Positions 8,413-17,626 of a DNA stretch of 64,000 nt are shown in pieces; position 1 is the first letter of the stretch; the number at the start of each line of letters is the position of its first letter. The stretch lies in contig JNWL01000016.1 in the NCBI GenBank assembly GCA_000716465.1, positions 1 through 64,000 of the forward strand. The letters are read 5' to 3'. Position numbers and translations under genes: made by a program. Source of the DNA: Streptomyces bikiniensis (GTDB lineage: Bacteria > Actinomycetota > Actinomycetes > Streptomycetales > Streptomycetaceae). Under the pieces are notes generated by a model. The model saw nothing but the letters and a program-made list of their open reading frames with translations, was not told where the DNA came from and did not search any database.

Positions 8413-8766
8413 TGGCGGCACCTCCTCTCGTCATGACGGTCGACTCCCCGGGGTGTCCGGAGGGTTGCACACCTTGAGCGCATCCACACGAAAGAGTGAG
8501 TGGCTGCGGGCATGGCGTGACCACAGGGAGCCTGCATCCCGCACAACGAGCGGCGCGGCACTTGGGTTACGCGCGAGAGATGATCGGACCAGTGCGTCAT
8601 CGGGGCGTCACCGACTGTGAGTTGGACGGGGGTCGGGGGACGTGTGGGGGAGTGGGGCGGAGGAGCGGAGGAGCGGTGGACGGGCCGCGGACCGGGGCGG
8701 GACGGGCGCGCGTGGGGGACGCCGGGCGGTCTGCGGGTGTCGTCGGATCAGCGGGCGTCGTCGTGG
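8413..8766 (-). other. bldN-rsbN intergenic region
   Basis: 354 bp without a gene between bldN and rsbN (both minus strand). It contains the sigma-BldN-like promoter motif at 8543-8571 and a G-rich stretch at 8628-8700 (plus strand) of low complexity. No clear intrinsic terminator for bldN was found. Confidence 0.6.
8543..8571 (-). promoter_or_regulatory. Candidate sigma-BldN promoter of rsbN
   Basis: Read on the minus strand, CGTAAC (8566-8571) is followed after 17 bp by CGTTGT (8543-8548). The sigma-BldN consensus I remember is CGTAAC-N16-CGTTNA, so the -35 is perfect while spacer and last base deviate. It lies about 130 bp before the rsbN start, in the place where rsbN is reported to be transcribed by sigma-BldN itself. 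Confidence 0.55.
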
Positions 8767-9552
8767 TCAGCGGGCGTCGTCGGGGAGGAGGCGGGCCAGG
8801 GTGCGGACCGCCCGGTACTGGAGGGTCTTGATCGCGCCCTCGTTCTTCCCCATGACGCGGGCGGTCTCGGCGACCGAGAGGCCCTGGAGGAAGCGCAGGG
8901 TCACGCACTCCTGCTGCTGGGGGTTGAGGCGGCGGACCGCGTCGAGGAGGGCGGCGTTGGAGAGGGACTCCAGGACGGAGTCCTCGGGACTGCGCTCCAC
9001 CTCGTTGGCGTCCAGCATCTCGCCGGTGGTGACCTCCAGGCGGAAGCGGCTGGACTTGAAGTGGTCGGCGACCAGGTTCCGGGCGATGGTGACGAGCCAG
9101 GCGCCGAAGTCGCGGCCCTGCCAGGTGAAGGTGGAGATCCGGCGCAGGGCGCGCAGGAACGTCTCACTGGTGAGGTCCTCCGCGGTCGCCTTCCCGCCGA
9201 CGCGGTAGTAGATGTAGCGGTAGACGGTGTCGCTGTACTGGTCGTACAGGCGGCCGAAGGCCTCGGCCTCGCCCGCCTGGGCGCGCTCGACGAGGTCCAT
9301 CATGCGGGCGCTGTCGCTGTCCGCGGCGGGCCGGCGGGAGGTGGTCGAGGTGCCGGACCGAGTGCCGCGTCTGCCCACGGCGGCGCCGCCGTCGGCCAGG
9401 GCGTAGCAAGGTCCGACGGGTGCCGGTGCGGCGAAGGCGAAGGCGGGGACAGGGCCGGCGTACGCGGTGGGGACGAAGCCGCGCAAGTGGTCCAGGACCG
9501 TTGCGCGCAGCGTAGCCAGGCCCGAGGCGTCAACCCCGACGTGTGGGTACAC
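8767..9552 (-). CDS. bldN: ECF RNA polymerase sigma factor BldN
   Basis: A 261-residue ECF sigma factor required for aerial hypha formation; it drives chaplin and rodlin genes in model streptomycetes. Residues 1 to about 86 are the N-terminal extension, beginning MYPHVGVDASGLATL, which in S. coelicolor BldN is removed proteolytically. Region 2 follows (RLYDQYSDTVYRYIYYRV, SETFLRALRRI, FGAWLVTIARN) and region 4 holds the HTH (LRFLQGLSVAETARVM, GAIKTLQYRAVRTL). GTG 9552 has GGGAG 5 nt upstream. Its anti-sigma gene rsbN lies immediately downstream. In S. coelicolor it is repressed by BldD. Confidence 0.96.
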   Translation of the reverse strand: MYPHVGVDASGLATLRATVLDHLRGFVPTAYAGPVPAFAFAAPAPVGPCYALADGGAAVGRRGTRSGTSTTSRRPAADSDSARMMDLVERAQAGEAEAFGRLYDQYSDTVYRYIYYRVGGKATAEDLTSETFLRALRRISTFTWQGRDFGAWLVTIARNLVADHFKSSRFRLEVTTGEMLDANEVERSPEDSVLESLSNAALLDAVRRLNPQQQECVTLRFLQGLSVAETARVMGKNEGAIKTLQYRAVRTLARLLPDDAR

Positions 9553-9977
9553 GGGACTCCCAGAGGCAGAGCTTCCATCACGTGCAGTGCGGGACCGTTC
9601 ACCCGTCGTGGCGACGTGAGGGGTCCTTTGTGCGTCTGAGGAGAATAACGCTTCGTACAGGCAGCGCTACACCCAGTTGCAGAAATCGCCGGTTCCGTCG
9701 TATCTGTTACTGCTTGCAGTCGGATCAAGGTCCAGTTGATGACTGGTTGTTGATCGGTCTGCTTTCGAATGTGATCGCGTGCACGTTGTGTTGTGCTCAA
9801 GTGAGAGCTGCGCGCGTGATCGGGGCCGCTGCGGGGTAAGGGCCCGGGAATGCCCGGGAGTCGACCTGTGCGGTGCTGTTCGACCACGGACGGGTGAGGG
9901 CGCCCGGTCCGGGGTTGTCGCAGATGATCGCAGCCGAAACGTATCGGCGGACAGGCGGGCCGGGCGGGGCCCGGGCG
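9553..9977 (-). other. bldN upstream regulatory region
   Basis: 425 bp without a gene between the HAD phosphatase gene and bldN, locally richer in A and T than its surroundings, as expected of a developmental control region. On the minus strand TTGATC (9723-9728) is followed by the inverted repeat ACTGC-N2-GCAGT (9709-9720) and a GATAC element, compatible with a repressible promoter. BldD is the known regulator of bldN in S. coelicolor; I did not find an unambiguous BldD box by eye. Confidence 0.5.
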
Positions 9978-10919
9978 TCAGTGCCGGCGGCGGTGCAGGG
10001 CGACCGCGGCGGCCGTGCCGCCGGCCAGCGCGCCCAGGCCCGCGGCGGCGGGGATGCCGACCTTGGCGGCCTTGCGTCCGGTCCGGTAGTCGCGCAGCCG
10101 CCACTCCCGTTCCTTCGCGTGCTTCCGGAGCTTGGTGTCCGGGTTGATCGCGTACGGGTGCCCGACGAGCGAGAGCATCGGGATGTCGTTGTGCGAGTCG
10201 CTGTACGCGGCGCAGCGGCCCAGGTCCAGGCCCTCGGCGGCGGCGAGCGCCCGTACCGCCTCGGCCTTGGCCGGTCCGTGCAGGGGCTCGCCGACCAGCC
10301 GGCCGGTGTAGACGCCGTCGACGGACTCGGCGACCGTGCCGAGCGCGCCGGTCAGGCCGAGCCGACGGGCGATGATCGTGGCCGTCTCGACCGGGGCGGC
10401 CGTGACGAGCCACACCTTCTGGCCCGCGTCCAGGTGCGCCTGGGCCAGGCCCCGGGTCCCGGGCCAGATGCGGTCGGCCATGTACTCGTCGTAGATCTCC
10501 TCGCCGATGCTCATCAGCTCGGAGACGCGGTGGCCCTTGACGATGGACAGGGCGCTCTCGCGGGCGTCCTGCATGTGCTCGGGGTCCTCGACGCCGGCGA
10601 GGCGGAACCAGGCCTGCTGCCAGGCGAAGCGGGCGAGTTCGCGGCGCTGGAAGAACTTCCGCTTGTACAGGCCGCGGCCGAAGTGGAAGATCGCGGCGCC
10701 CTGCATCACGGTGTTGTCGAGGTCGAAGAAGGCCGCCGCCCGCACGTCGCCGACGACCGGGAACTCGGGCTCGGCGGGGGGTTCGGCGGAGGCCTCCTCC
10801 CGCTCCCGTTCCAGCTGGAGAGAGGTCTTGCGCGCTGCCTCGGCAGCGGCCTCGCCTGCGAGGACGCTGCGCGCGGTGGCGGAGCGCCTACGAGGGGTGA
10901 GCCATCCCAGAGCGGCCAT
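9978..10919 (-). CDS. HAD-IB family phosphatase (SerB/CicA-like), membrane anchored
   Basis: A 313-residue HAD phosphatase. After a basic and Glu-rich N-terminus of about 55 residues comes motif [10 protein letters not shown], a helical cap ([15 protein letters not shown]), motif [11 protein letters not shown], the motif III lysine in the GPAKAEAV region, and motif [14 protein letters not shown]. This is the subfamily IB (SerB-like, CicA) pattern. The C-terminus (about 285-306) is a hydrophobic helix followed by HRRRH, suggesting a tail anchor. ATG 10919 has TATGCT (10926-10931) 6 nt upstream, so the mRNA is probably leaderless. It is divergent from the glutaredoxin-like gene. Confidence 0.87.
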   Translation of the reverse strand: MAALGWLTPRRRSATARSVLAGEAAAEAARKTSLQLEREREEASAEPPAEPEFPVVGDVRAAAFFDLDNTVMQGAAIFHFGRGLYKRKFFQRRELARFAWQQAWFRLAGVEDPEHMQDARESALSIVKGHRVSELMSIGEEIYDEYMADRIWPGTRGLAQAHLDAGQKVWLVTAAPVETATIIARRLGLTGALGTVAESVDGVYTGRLVGEPLHGPAKAEAVRALAAAEGLDLGRCAAYSDSHNDIPMLSLVGHPYAINPDTKLRKHAKEREWRLRDYRTGRKAAKVGIPAAAGLGALAGGTAAAVALHRRRH

Positions 10920-11079
10920 GCCGTGAGCATAGCCAGTCTGTTCGGTACTTCCCGACTTGTGACGATGCCGCGGCGTGAACAGTGGAGTACCCCCCTGTTA
11001 ACCGGGTCACGTCCGGAGCGCGTCCGGAATCCGCTCCGGCGGGCCGGTCGGGGTGTGGCGGCGGGACAGAATGGGCGCC

Positions 11080-11349
11080 ATGTTCGGACGGAAGAAGAAG
11101 GCGGACGCCGGGGCGCGGACCGTGACCCTCATCGGCAGGCCGGGATGTCATCTCTGCGACGACGCGCGGGCGGTGGTCGAGGTCGTGTGCGCGGAGACCG
11201 GGGCGTCCTGGGAGGAGAAGGACATCACCCGCGACGAGGAGCTTTACCGGGCGTACTGGGAGCAGATCCCCGTCGTCCTGGTCGACGGGGAGCAGCACAC
11301 CTTCTGGCGCGTGGACGCCGACCGGCTCCGGCGCGAACTGGGTGCGTGA
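11080..11349 (+). CDS. Glutaredoxin-like / thioredoxin-fold protein
   Basis: An 89-residue thioredoxin-fold protein. The redox motif CHLC sits in RPGCHLCDDA near residue 25, and the cis-proline loop is IPVVLVDGEQ, a standard DUF836/glutaredoxin-like layout. It likely performs thiol-disulfide exchange in the cytosol. ATG codons at 11071 and 11080 are both possible; neither has a clear ribosome binding site. It lies just upstream of rex, separated by 272 bp holding the rex promoter, so a redox-related neighbourhood is plausible. Confidence 0.82.
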   Translation: MFGRKKKADAGARTVTLIGRPGCHLCDDARAVVEVVCAETGASWEEKDITRDEELYRAYWEQIPVVLVDGEQHTFWRVDADRLRRELGA

Positions 11350-11621
11350 CCGGAACCCGGTTACCATCATGGACGTTTTGTTGGGTTCCGGGGGCGGCAT
11401 CGTGAGGAGAGTGTGCGGTTTTGCCCCCTTCGGGTTCTCAACGCGCTGATCTTCTCCGCGGTTCCACGGCGACGAGAACCGGCCGCGTGACCCCGGTCAC
11501 TTTGGCCGGACAAAACGGACACCATCTTTGTGCACGCGTTCACAAAGACATAGCCTGCATTCGACGGGGCGGTCTTGGGACATGTGGCCGCCTGCAGCCC
11601 CGCTCATCCCGCAGGAGCACC
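11350..11621 (+). other. rex promoter region
   Basis: 272 bp between the glutaredoxin-like gene and rex. It holds a near-palindrome GTGACCGG-N3-CCGGTTAC just after the glutaredoxin stop, a perfect palindrome GTGACC-CC-GGTCAC at 11487-11500, and the Rex operator at 11527-11546. Confidence 0.7.
11527..11546 (+). promoter_or_regulatory. Rex operator (ROP)
   Basis: TTTGTGCACGCGTTCACAAA is an 18-of-20 inverted repeat that matches the Rex operator TTGTGAA-N4-TTCACAA with one changed base in the left arm. It is followed by CATAGCCT, a possible -10 (TAGCCT, 11551-11556), so bound Rex would occlude the promoter. Rex represses its own rex-hemACD operon when NADH is low relative to NAD+ in S. coelicolor. 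Confidence 0.92.
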
Positions 11622-12410
11622 GTGGCAACTGGCCGAACTCACCGACCGGCGACCCGTAGCCGAGGAATTCCCGAGGCCACCGTCGCCCGGCTTCCGCTGT
11701 ATCTGCGCGCGCTGACCGCGCTCTCGGAGCGTTCCGTACCCACGGTCTCCTCCGAGGAGCTCGCGGCCGCGGCGGGGGTCAACTCCGCCAAGCTGCGCAA
11801 GGACTTCAGCTACCTCGGCTCCTACGGCACCCGCGGGGTCGGCTACGACGTCGAGTACCTCGTCTACCAGATCTCCCGCGAGCTGGGCCTCACCCAGGAC
11901 TGGCCCGTCGTCATCGTCGGCATCGGAAACCTCGGCGCCGCGCTCGCCGGCTACGGCGGCTTCGCCTCCCGCGGCTTCCGCGTCGCCGCGCTCATCGACG
12001 CCGACCCGGCCATGACCGGCCGGCCCGTCGCCGGCATCCCCGTCCAGCACAGCGACGACCTCGAACGGATCATCGAGCAGGACGGCGTCTCCATCGGCGT
12101 CATCGCCACCCCCGCCGGCGTCGCCCAGCAGGTCTGCGACCGCCTCGTGGCCGCCGGCGTCACCTCCATCCTGAACTTCGCCCCGACCGTGCTCTCCGTG
12201 CCCGACGGCGTCGACGTGCGCAAGGTCGACCTCTCCATCGAGCTCCAGATCCTCGCCTTCCACGAGCAGCGCAAGGCCGGCGAGGACACCGGGGCCGACG
12301 GCGACGCGGAGCACACCCCCGCCGTCGTACCGCCCGCCCCCCGCGGCGCCGCGGGCACCGGCGGCCGCAAGGGACCCGACGGGGACGTCCCCGCCGTGAT
12401 GCCGGCATGA
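11622..12410 (+). CDS. rex: Redox-sensing transcriptional repressor Rex
   Basis: A 262-residue NAD(H)-sensing repressor. The N-terminal winged helix (VARLPLYLRALTAL, VNSAKLRKDFSYLG) binds DNA, and the Rossmann domain has the GIGNLGAAL nucleotide loop and the conserved RGVGYDVEYL linker. The C-terminal domain-swapped helix ends near ILAFHEQRKAG. A Pro/Gly-rich tail of about 40 residues follows. GTG 11622 has AGGAG at 11612-11616; the upstream in-frame extension covers the operator and is not coding. Its stop overlaps the hemA start by 4 bp, so rex is the first gene of a rex-hemACD operon. Confidence 0.97.
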   Translation: MATGRTHRPATRSRGIPEATVARLPLYLRALTALSERSVPTVSSEELAAAAGVNSAKLRKDFSYLGSYGTRGVGYDVEYLVYQISRELGLTQDWPVVIVGIGNLGAALAGYGGFASRGFRVAALIDADPAMTGRPVAGIPVQHSDDLERIIEQDGVSIGVIATPAGVAQQVCDRLVAAGVTSILNFAPTVLSVPDGVDVRKVDLSIELQILAFHEQRKAGEDTGADGDAEHTPAVVPPAPRGAAGTGGRKGPDGDVPAVMPA

Positions 12411-13762
12411 GCCTCCTCGTCGTCGGACTCAGCCACCGCAGCGCCCCCGTCTCCATCCTGGAGCGGGCCTCCCTGCCGGCCGACACCCGCACCAAGCTCC
12501 TCCAGGACACCCTCGCCGCCGAACCGGCCACCGAGGCCACCGTCCTGGCCACCTGCAACCGCATCGAGCTCTACGCCGACGTCGACAAGTTCCACGCCGG
12601 CGTCGCCGAGCTGTCCACCCTCCTCGCCCAGCACAGCGGCGTCGGCCTGGACGAGCTCACCCCCTACCTCTACGTGCACTACGAGGACCGGGCCGTCCAC
12701 CACCTCTTCTCGGTGGCCTGCGGCCTGGACTCCATGGTCGTCGGCGAGGGCCAGATCCTCGGCCAGATCAAGGACGCCCTCGCCCTCGGCCAGGAACTCC
12801 ACACCGCCGGACGCCTCCTCAACGACCTCTTCCAGCAGGCCCTGCGGGTCGGCAAGCGCGCCCACAGCGAGACCGGCATCGACCGCGCCGGGCAGTCCCT
12901 CGTCACCTTCGGACTCCAGCAGCTCGCCGACGGTGAGGACGTCGACACCTGGGCCAAGGGCAAGAAGGCCCTCGTCATCGGCGCCGGCTCCATGTCCTCC
13001 CTGGCCGCCGCCACCCTCGCCCGCTCCGGCGTCGCCGAGATCGTCGTCGCCAACCGCACCCTCGCCCGCGCCGAACGGCTCGCCCGGATCCTCACCGAGC
13101 CCGGCGGAACGGGAGTCGCCGCACGCGCGGCCGAGATGGTTGCCGTCGGCGACGAACTCGACCGCGCCGACATCGTCGTCTCCTGCACCGGCGCCACCGG
13201 ACTCGTCCTCACCGGCGACGACGTCGCCGCCGCCGTACGGGACCGCCGGACCCCCCTCGCCCTCCTCGACCTCGCCATGCCCCGCGACGTCGACGCCGCC
13301 GCCCACCGCGTCCCCGGCGTCCGGCTCGTCGACATCGAATCGCTCGCCGAGGCCTCCGCGGACGCCCCCATGGCCGCCGACGTCGACCGGGTCCGGGCCA
13401 TCGTCTCCGACGAGGTCGCCGCCTTCGGCGCCGCCCAGCGCGCCGCCCACATCACCCCCACCGTCGTCGCCCTGCGCGCCATGGCCGCCGACGTGGTCGC
13501 CGGCGAGGTCGCGCGCCTCGAAGGCCGCCTCCCCGGCCTCGACGAGAAGCAGCGCGCCGAGATCACCCAGACCGTGCGCCGCGTGGTCGACAAGCTCCTG
13601 CACGCGCCGACCGTGCGGGTCAAGCAGCTCGCCAGCGAACCCGGCGGCGCCGGGTACGCGGACGCGCTGCGGACACTCTTCGACCTCGACCCGGAGACGG
13701 TCGCCGCCGTCAGCCGGGCCGACCTGAATGACGCCGACGTCAAGAACCGAGGGCGAGTATGA
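12407..13762 (+). CDS. hemA: Glutamyl-tRNA reductase
   Basis: A 451-residue enzyme that reduces glutamyl-tRNA(Glu) to glutamate-1-semialdehyde with NADPH, the first step of C5-pathway tetrapyrrole synthesis. The catalytic cysteine is C50 in ATCNRIE, the substrate loop GLDSMVVGEGQILGQ is intact, the NADPH fold carries VIGAGSMSSLAA, and a C-terminal dimerisation helix region closes the protein. ATG 12407 overlaps the rex stop (ATGA), and its own stop overlaps the hemC start in the same way. Expression is therefore coupled to the NADH-responsive Rex operator. Confidence 0.97.
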   Translation: MSLLVVGLSHRSAPVSILERASLPADTRTKLLQDTLAAEPATEATVLATCNRIELYADVDKFHAGVAELSTLLAQHSGVGLDELTPYLYVHYEDRAVHHLFSVACGLDSMVVGEGQILGQIKDALALGQELHTAGRLLNDLFQQALRVGKRAHSETGIDRAGQSLVTFGLQQLADGEDVDTWAKGKKALVIGAGSMSSLAAATLARSGVAEIVVANRTLARAERLARILTEPGGTGVAARAAEMVAVGDELDRADIVVSCTGATGLVLTGDDVAAAVRDRRTPLALLDLAMPRDVDAAAHRVPGVRLVDIESLAEASADAPMAADVDRVRAIVSDEVAAFGAAQRAAHITPTVVALRAMAADVVAGEVARLEGRLPGLDEKQRAEITQTVRRVVDKLLHAPTVRVKQLASEPGGAGYADALRTLFDLDPETVAAVSRADLNDADVKNRGRV

Positions 13763-14745
13763 CCGAGAGGGCACTGAGGCTCGGGACCAGGCGCAGCAAG
13801 CTCGCCATGGCCCAGTCCGGGCACGTGGCCGACGCCGTACGGCAGCTGACCGGCCGGCCCGTCGAGCTCGTGGAGATCACGACGTACGGGGACACCTCCC
13901 GCGAACACCTCGCGCAGATCGGCGGCACCGGCGTCTTCGTCGCCGCCCTGCGCGACGCGCTGCTCGCCGGCGAGGTGGACTTCGCCGTCCACTCGCTGAA
14001 GGACCTGCCGACCACCCCGCACCCCGACCTGGTCGTGGCCGCGATCCCCCGCCGCGAGGACCCCCGCGACGTACTGATCGCACCCGCCGGCACCACGCTC
14101 GACCGGCTGCCCGCGGGCGCCCGGGTCGGCACCGGCTCGCCGCGCCGCACGGCCCAGCTGCACGCCTACGCGCGCAGCCACGGCCTGGACCTCACCTGCG
14201 TCCCGATCCGGGGCAACGTCGACACCCGCGTCGGCTACGTCCGCAAGGGCGAGCTGGACGCCGTGGTCCTCGCCGCGGCCGGACTCAACCGCATCGGCGG
14301 CACCGAGGAGCTCATCGGCTCCCTCACCCTCGACCACCTCCCGGTCGACTCCGTGCTGCCCGCCCCCGGCCAGGGGGCCCTCGCCGTCGAGTGTCCGGCG
14401 TCCGACGCCGGACTCGTCGCCGCGCTCTCCGCTCTCGACGACCCGCACACGCGGGTCGCCGTGACCGCCGAGCGCTCCCTGCTCGCCGCCCTGGAGGCCG
14501 GCTGTTCCGCACCCGTGGGTGCGCTCGCCGACCTGCTGGCCGACGACCCCGGTCACGGGCAGGCTGTCACCGAAATGCGCCTGCGCGGCGTCGTCGGCAC
14601 CACCGACGGCTCGACGCTGGTGCAGCTGTCCACCACCGGACCCGTACCCACCTCGCACGACGAGGCCATGGCGCTCGGACGCGTACTCGCGGACGAGATG
14701 CTCGCCAAGGGTGCGGCCGGTCTTATGGGGGAGCGAGCACTTTGA
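13759..14745 (+). CDS. hemC: Hydroxymethylbilane synthase (porphobilinogen deaminase)
   Basis: A 328-residue enzyme that polymerises four porphobilinogens to hydroxymethylbilane. The N-terminal LGTRRSKLAMAQSG, the active-site FAVHSLKDLPT, VGTGSPRRTAQL and the C-terminal dipyrromethane-cofactor cysteine in LEAGCSAPVGA are all present. ATG 13759 overlaps hemA by 4 bp, and the stop overlaps the TTG start of the fused cobA-hemD gene. It is about 15-20 residues longer than the E. coli enzyme at the C-terminus, typical of actinobacteria. Confidence 0.97.
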   Translation: MTERALRLGTRRSKLAMAQSGHVADAVRQLTGRPVELVEITTYGDTSREHLAQIGGTGVFVAALRDALLAGEVDFAVHSLKDLPTTPHPDLVVAAIPRREDPRDVLIAPAGTTLDRLPAGARVGTGSPRRTAQLHAYARSHGLDLTCVPIRGNVDTRVGYVRKGELDAVVLAAAGLNRIGGTEELIGSLTLDHLPVDSVLPAPGQGALAVECPASDAGLVAALSALDDPHTRVAVTAERSLLAALEAGCSAPVGALADLLADDPGHGQAVTEMRLRGVVGTTDGSTLVQLSTTGPVPTSHDEAMALGRVLADEMLAKGAAGLMGERAL

Positions 14746-16412
14746 ACCCCACCAGCCCGACCACCAGCCCCCTGTCCCCGGCCTTCGCGGGCCACGGGCA
14801 CGTCACGTTCCTCGGCGCGGGACCGGGCGACCCCGGACTCCTGACCCTCCGGGCCGTCGAGGCCCTCGCGGGAGCGGACGTCCTGATCGCCGAGCCCGAG
14901 GTCCTCGACGTCGTCCGCGGCCACGCGCGCGCGGGGGTGAGCACGCCGGAGCTGGCGGTCGTCGACGAGGCGTCAACAGCCGCCGGTGTCCCCGTGTTGA
15001 GGGATGCCGCCAATCTTGTCATGGAGGCCGCGAGGGGCGGCAGGCGGGTCGTCCGTGCGGTGACCGGCGACCCCGGCCTCGACGGCAACGCCGGCGCCGA
15101 GATGCTCGCCTGCGCCGCCGAGGGCATCCCCTTCGAGGTCGTCCCCGGCGTCGCCACCGCCGTCGGCGTCCCCGCGTACGCCGGCGTGCCGCTGCGCGAC
15201 GCCCAGGGCACCGACGTGCGCTTCGTCGACGCCCGCACCGCCGACGAGCGGTGCTGGAGCGAGGTCGGCGCCTCCGACGGCACCGTCGTCGTCTCCACCA
15301 CCCTCGACGCGGTGGCCGCCGCCGCCGGCGAACTGGTCGCGGCCGGCCGCAAGCCGGACACCCCGCTCACCGTCACCGTCGCCGGCACCACCACCCGCCA
15401 GCGGACCTGGAACGCCACCCTCGGCACCATCGCCCAGGTCTTCAAGCAGGGCAAGGTCCTCCCCTCGCCCGAGGGCCACCGGCCGGTCATAGCCGTGGTC
15501 GGCGAGCGCAGCGCCCCGGCGCAGCGGGACCAGCTGTCGTGGTTCGAGTCCAAGCCGCTCTTCGGCTGGCGGGTCCTCGTGCCGCGCACCAAGGAGCAGG
15601 CCGCCTCGCTCTCCGACCAGCTGCGCTCGTACGGCGCCGTGCCGCACGAGGTCCCGACCATCGCCGTCGAGCCGCCGCGCACCCCCCAGCAGATGGAGCG
15701 CGCGGTCAAGGGCCTGGTCACCGGCCGCTACGAATGGATCGCCTTCACCTCCGTCAACGCCGTGAAGGCCGTCCGCGAGAAGTTCGAGGAGTACGGGCTC
15801 GACGCCCGCGCCTTCGCCGGGATCAAGGTCGCCGCGGTGGGCGAGCAGACCGCCGCCGCCCTCGTGGACTTCGGCGTCAAGCCCGACCTGGTGCCCAGCG
15901 GCGAGCAGTCCGCCGCCGGACTCCTGGAGGACTGGCCGCCGTACGACCCGGTCTTCGACCCGATCGACCGCGTCTTCCTGCCGCGCGCCGACATCGCGAC
16001 CGAGACCCTGGTCGCCGGTCTCATCGAGCTCGGGTGGGAGGTGGACGACGTCACCGCCTACCGGACCGTACGGGCCTCGCCGCCGCCGGCCGACACCCGC
16101 GAGGCGATCAAGGGCGGCGGCTTCGACGCGGTCCTCTTCACCTCGTCCTCGACCGTGCGGAACCTGGTCGGCATCGCCGGCAAGCCGCACAACGTCACCG
16201 TCATCGCCTGCATCGGCCCCGCCACCGCCAAGACGGCGGAGGAACACGGCCTGCGGGTCGACGTCCTGTCGCCCGAGCCGTCCGTCCACAAGCTGGCGGA
16301 GGCCCTCGCGGACTTCGGCACGCGCCGCCGCGAGTCCGCCCTGGAGGCGGGTGACCCGGTGACGCGGCCGAGCGAGCGCCGGCCGGGGGCGAGGAGACGG
16401 CGCACCACCTAG
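14742..16412 (+). CDS. hemD: Bifunctional uroporphyrinogen-III C-methyltransferase / uroporphyrinogen-III synthase
   Basis: A 556-residue fusion. Residues 1 to about 260 are a precorrin-type SAM methyltransferase (FLGAGPGDPGLLTLRA motif, PGVATAVGVPAY, and a VAGTTTRQRT region), expected to act like CobA/SUMT. Residues about 265-530 are HemD (VLVPRTKEQA, IAFTSVNAV, FLPRADIATE, LFTSSSTVRN). A basic tail follows. HemD makes uroporphyrinogen III for haem; the methyltransferase sends it to sirohaem and cobalamin. The SUMT half looks divergent around the DAGDP-type loop, so its activity is less certain than the synthase. TTG 14742 follows GGGGGAGCG and overlaps hemC. Confidence 0.93.
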   Translation: MNPTSPTTSPLSPAFAGHGHVTFLGAGPGDPGLLTLRAVEALAGADVLIAEPEVLDVVRGHARAGVSTPELAVVDEASTAAGVPVLRDAANLVMEAARGGRRVVRAVTGDPGLDGNAGAEMLACAAEGIPFEVVPGVATAVGVPAYAGVPLRDAQGTDVRFVDARTADERCWSEVGASDGTVVVSTTLDAVAAAAGELVAAGRKPDTPLTVTVAGTTTRQRTWNATLGTIAQVFKQGKVLPSPEGHRPVIAVVGERSAPAQRDQLSWFESKPLFGWRVLVPRTKEQAASLSDQLRSYGAVPHEVPTIAVEPPRTPQQMERAVKGLVTGRYEWIAFTSVNAVKAVREKFEEYGLDARAFAGIKVAAVGEQTAAALVDFGVKPDLVPSGEQSAAGLLEDWPPYDPVFDPIDRVFLPRADIATETLVAGLIELGWEVDDVTAYRTVRASPPPADTREAIKGGGFDAVLFTSSSTVRNLVGIAGKPHNVTVIACIGPATAKTAEEHGLRVDVLSPEPSVHKLAEALADFGTRRRESALEAGDPVTRPSERRPGARRRRTT

Positions 16413-16516
16413 GCGTTCTCCGGGGTGCGGGTCCTGCACGGGCCCGCACCCTTCGCGCTGCCCGGGGGGCTTTCCGCGGCAACATCCTGTCGGCAAGTGC
16501 ACCGTCCGCGCGGGCG

Positions 16517-16530
16517 TAGCCTCGACCGTA
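16517..16530 (+). promoter_or_regulatory. -10 element for leaderless hemB transcript
   Basis: TAGCCT (16517-16522) lies exactly 7 nt before the hemB ATG (16530) and no ribosome binding site is present, so hemB probably has its own promoter with transcription starting at the initiation codon, separate from rex-hemACD. Confidence 0.55.
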
Positions 16531-17528
16531 TGAACTCGTACGGATCCTTTCCCGGGGCGCGGCCGCGGCGGCTGCGGACGACGCCCGCCATGCGGCGGAT
16601 GGTGGCCGAGACGCGGCTGCATCCCGCCGACCTGATCCTGCCCGCGTTCGTGCGCGAGGGGATCACCGAACCCGTGCCGATCGGGGCCATGCCCGGCGTC
16701 GTGCAGCACACCCGCGACACCCTGCGGAAGGCCGCCGTGGAGGCGCTGGAGGCCGGCGTCTCCGGGATCATGCTCTTCGGCGTGCCCGAGGACGCCAGGA
16801 AGGACGCCGCGGGCACCGCCGGCACCGACCCCGACGGCATCCTCCAGGTCGCGATCCGGGACGTGCGCGCCGAGGTCGGCGACGACCTCGTGATCATGTC
16901 CGACCTGTGCCTGGACGAGTTCACCGACCACGGGCACTGCGGCGTCCTCGACGCCGAAGGACGCGTCGACAACGACGCCACGCTGGAACGGTACGCCGAG
17001 ATGGCCCAGGTCCAGGCCGACGCCGGCGTCCACGTCGTCGGCCCCTCCGGGATGATGGACGGCCAGGTCGGCGTCGTCCGCGACGCCCTCGACACCATCG
17101 GCAAGGAGGACGTCGCGATCCTCGCGTACACCGCGAAGTACTCCTCCGCCTTCTACGGCCCCTTCCGCGAGGCCGTCGGCTCCTCCCTGGAGGGCGACCG
17201 CAAGACCTACCAGCAGGACCCGGCCAACCTCCGCGAGTCGATGCGCGAGCTCGCGCTCGACCTGGAGGAGGGCGCGGACATGGTCATGGTCAAGCCCGCC
17301 GGGCCGTACCTCGACGTCCTCGCCAAGGTCGCCGCCACCGTGGACGTGCCGGTCGCCGCCTACCAGATCAGCGGCGAGTACGCGATGGTCGAGGCCGCCG
17401 AGAAGGGCTGGATCGACCGCGACAAGGCGATCCTGGAATCCCTCACCGGCATCCGGCGGGCCGGCGCGCAGATGATCCTCACCTACTGGGCCACCGAGGT
17501 CGCGCAGAAGCTCGCCCGCGGCGTCTGA
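16530..17528 (+). CDS. hemB: Delta-aminolevulinic acid dehydratase (porphobilinogen synthase)
   Basis: A 332-residue enzyme that condenses two 5-aminolevulinates into porphobilinogen. The Schiff-base lysines are in [16 protein letters not shown] and [10 protein letters not shown], and the [10 protein letters not shown] segment is intact. The metal-binding loop reads [15 protein letters not shown], with only part of the cysteine triad of zinc enzymes, pointing to the Mg/zinc-mixed class common in actinobacteria. The upstream in-frame extension is noncoding; ATG 16530 fits a leaderless start. A hairpin follows at 17583-17605. Confidence 0.96.
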   Translation: MNSYGSFPGARPRRLRTTPAMRRMVAETRLHPADLILPAFVREGITEPVPIGAMPGVVQHTRDTLRKAAVEALEAGVSGIMLFGVPEDARKDAAGTAGTDPDGILQVAIRDVRAEVGDDLVIMSDLCLDEFTDHGHCGVLDAEGRVDNDATLERYAEMAQVQADAGVHVVGPSGMMDGQVGVVRDALDTIGKEDVAILAYTAKYSSAFYGPFREAVGSSLEGDRKTYQQDPANLRESMRELALDLEEGADMVMVKPAGPYLDVLAKVAATVDVPVAAYQISGEYAMVEAAEKGWIDRDKAILESLTGIRRAGAQMILTYWATEVAQKLARGV

Positions 17529-17582
17529 CCGGCCCGCCGCCCGGCCCTGGCTGGTGGAGGACCGCCGACCGGCGCACCCTGG

Positions 17583-17605
17583 AGGGGGGCCGACAGGTCC
17601 CCCCT
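17583..17605 (+). terminator. Hairpin after hemB
   Basis: AGGGGGG pairs with CCCCCCT (17583-17589 with 17599-17605) around a short loop. There is no T tract, so termination efficiency is uncertain. Confidence 0.4.
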
Positions 17606-17626
17606 ACCTCGCCGGAGGCGGTCCTC

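Noticed and set aside
9843..9858. CCCGGG-N4-CCCGGG hairpin downstream of the HAD phosphatase gene
   Set aside because: The stem is short, each arm is itself palindromic and no T tract follows; not called as a terminator.
11487..11500. GTGACC-CC-GGTCAC palindrome as a BldD site
   Set aside because: It matches only the outer GTGA/TCAC bases; the inner bases do not fit the BldD consensus well enough to call.
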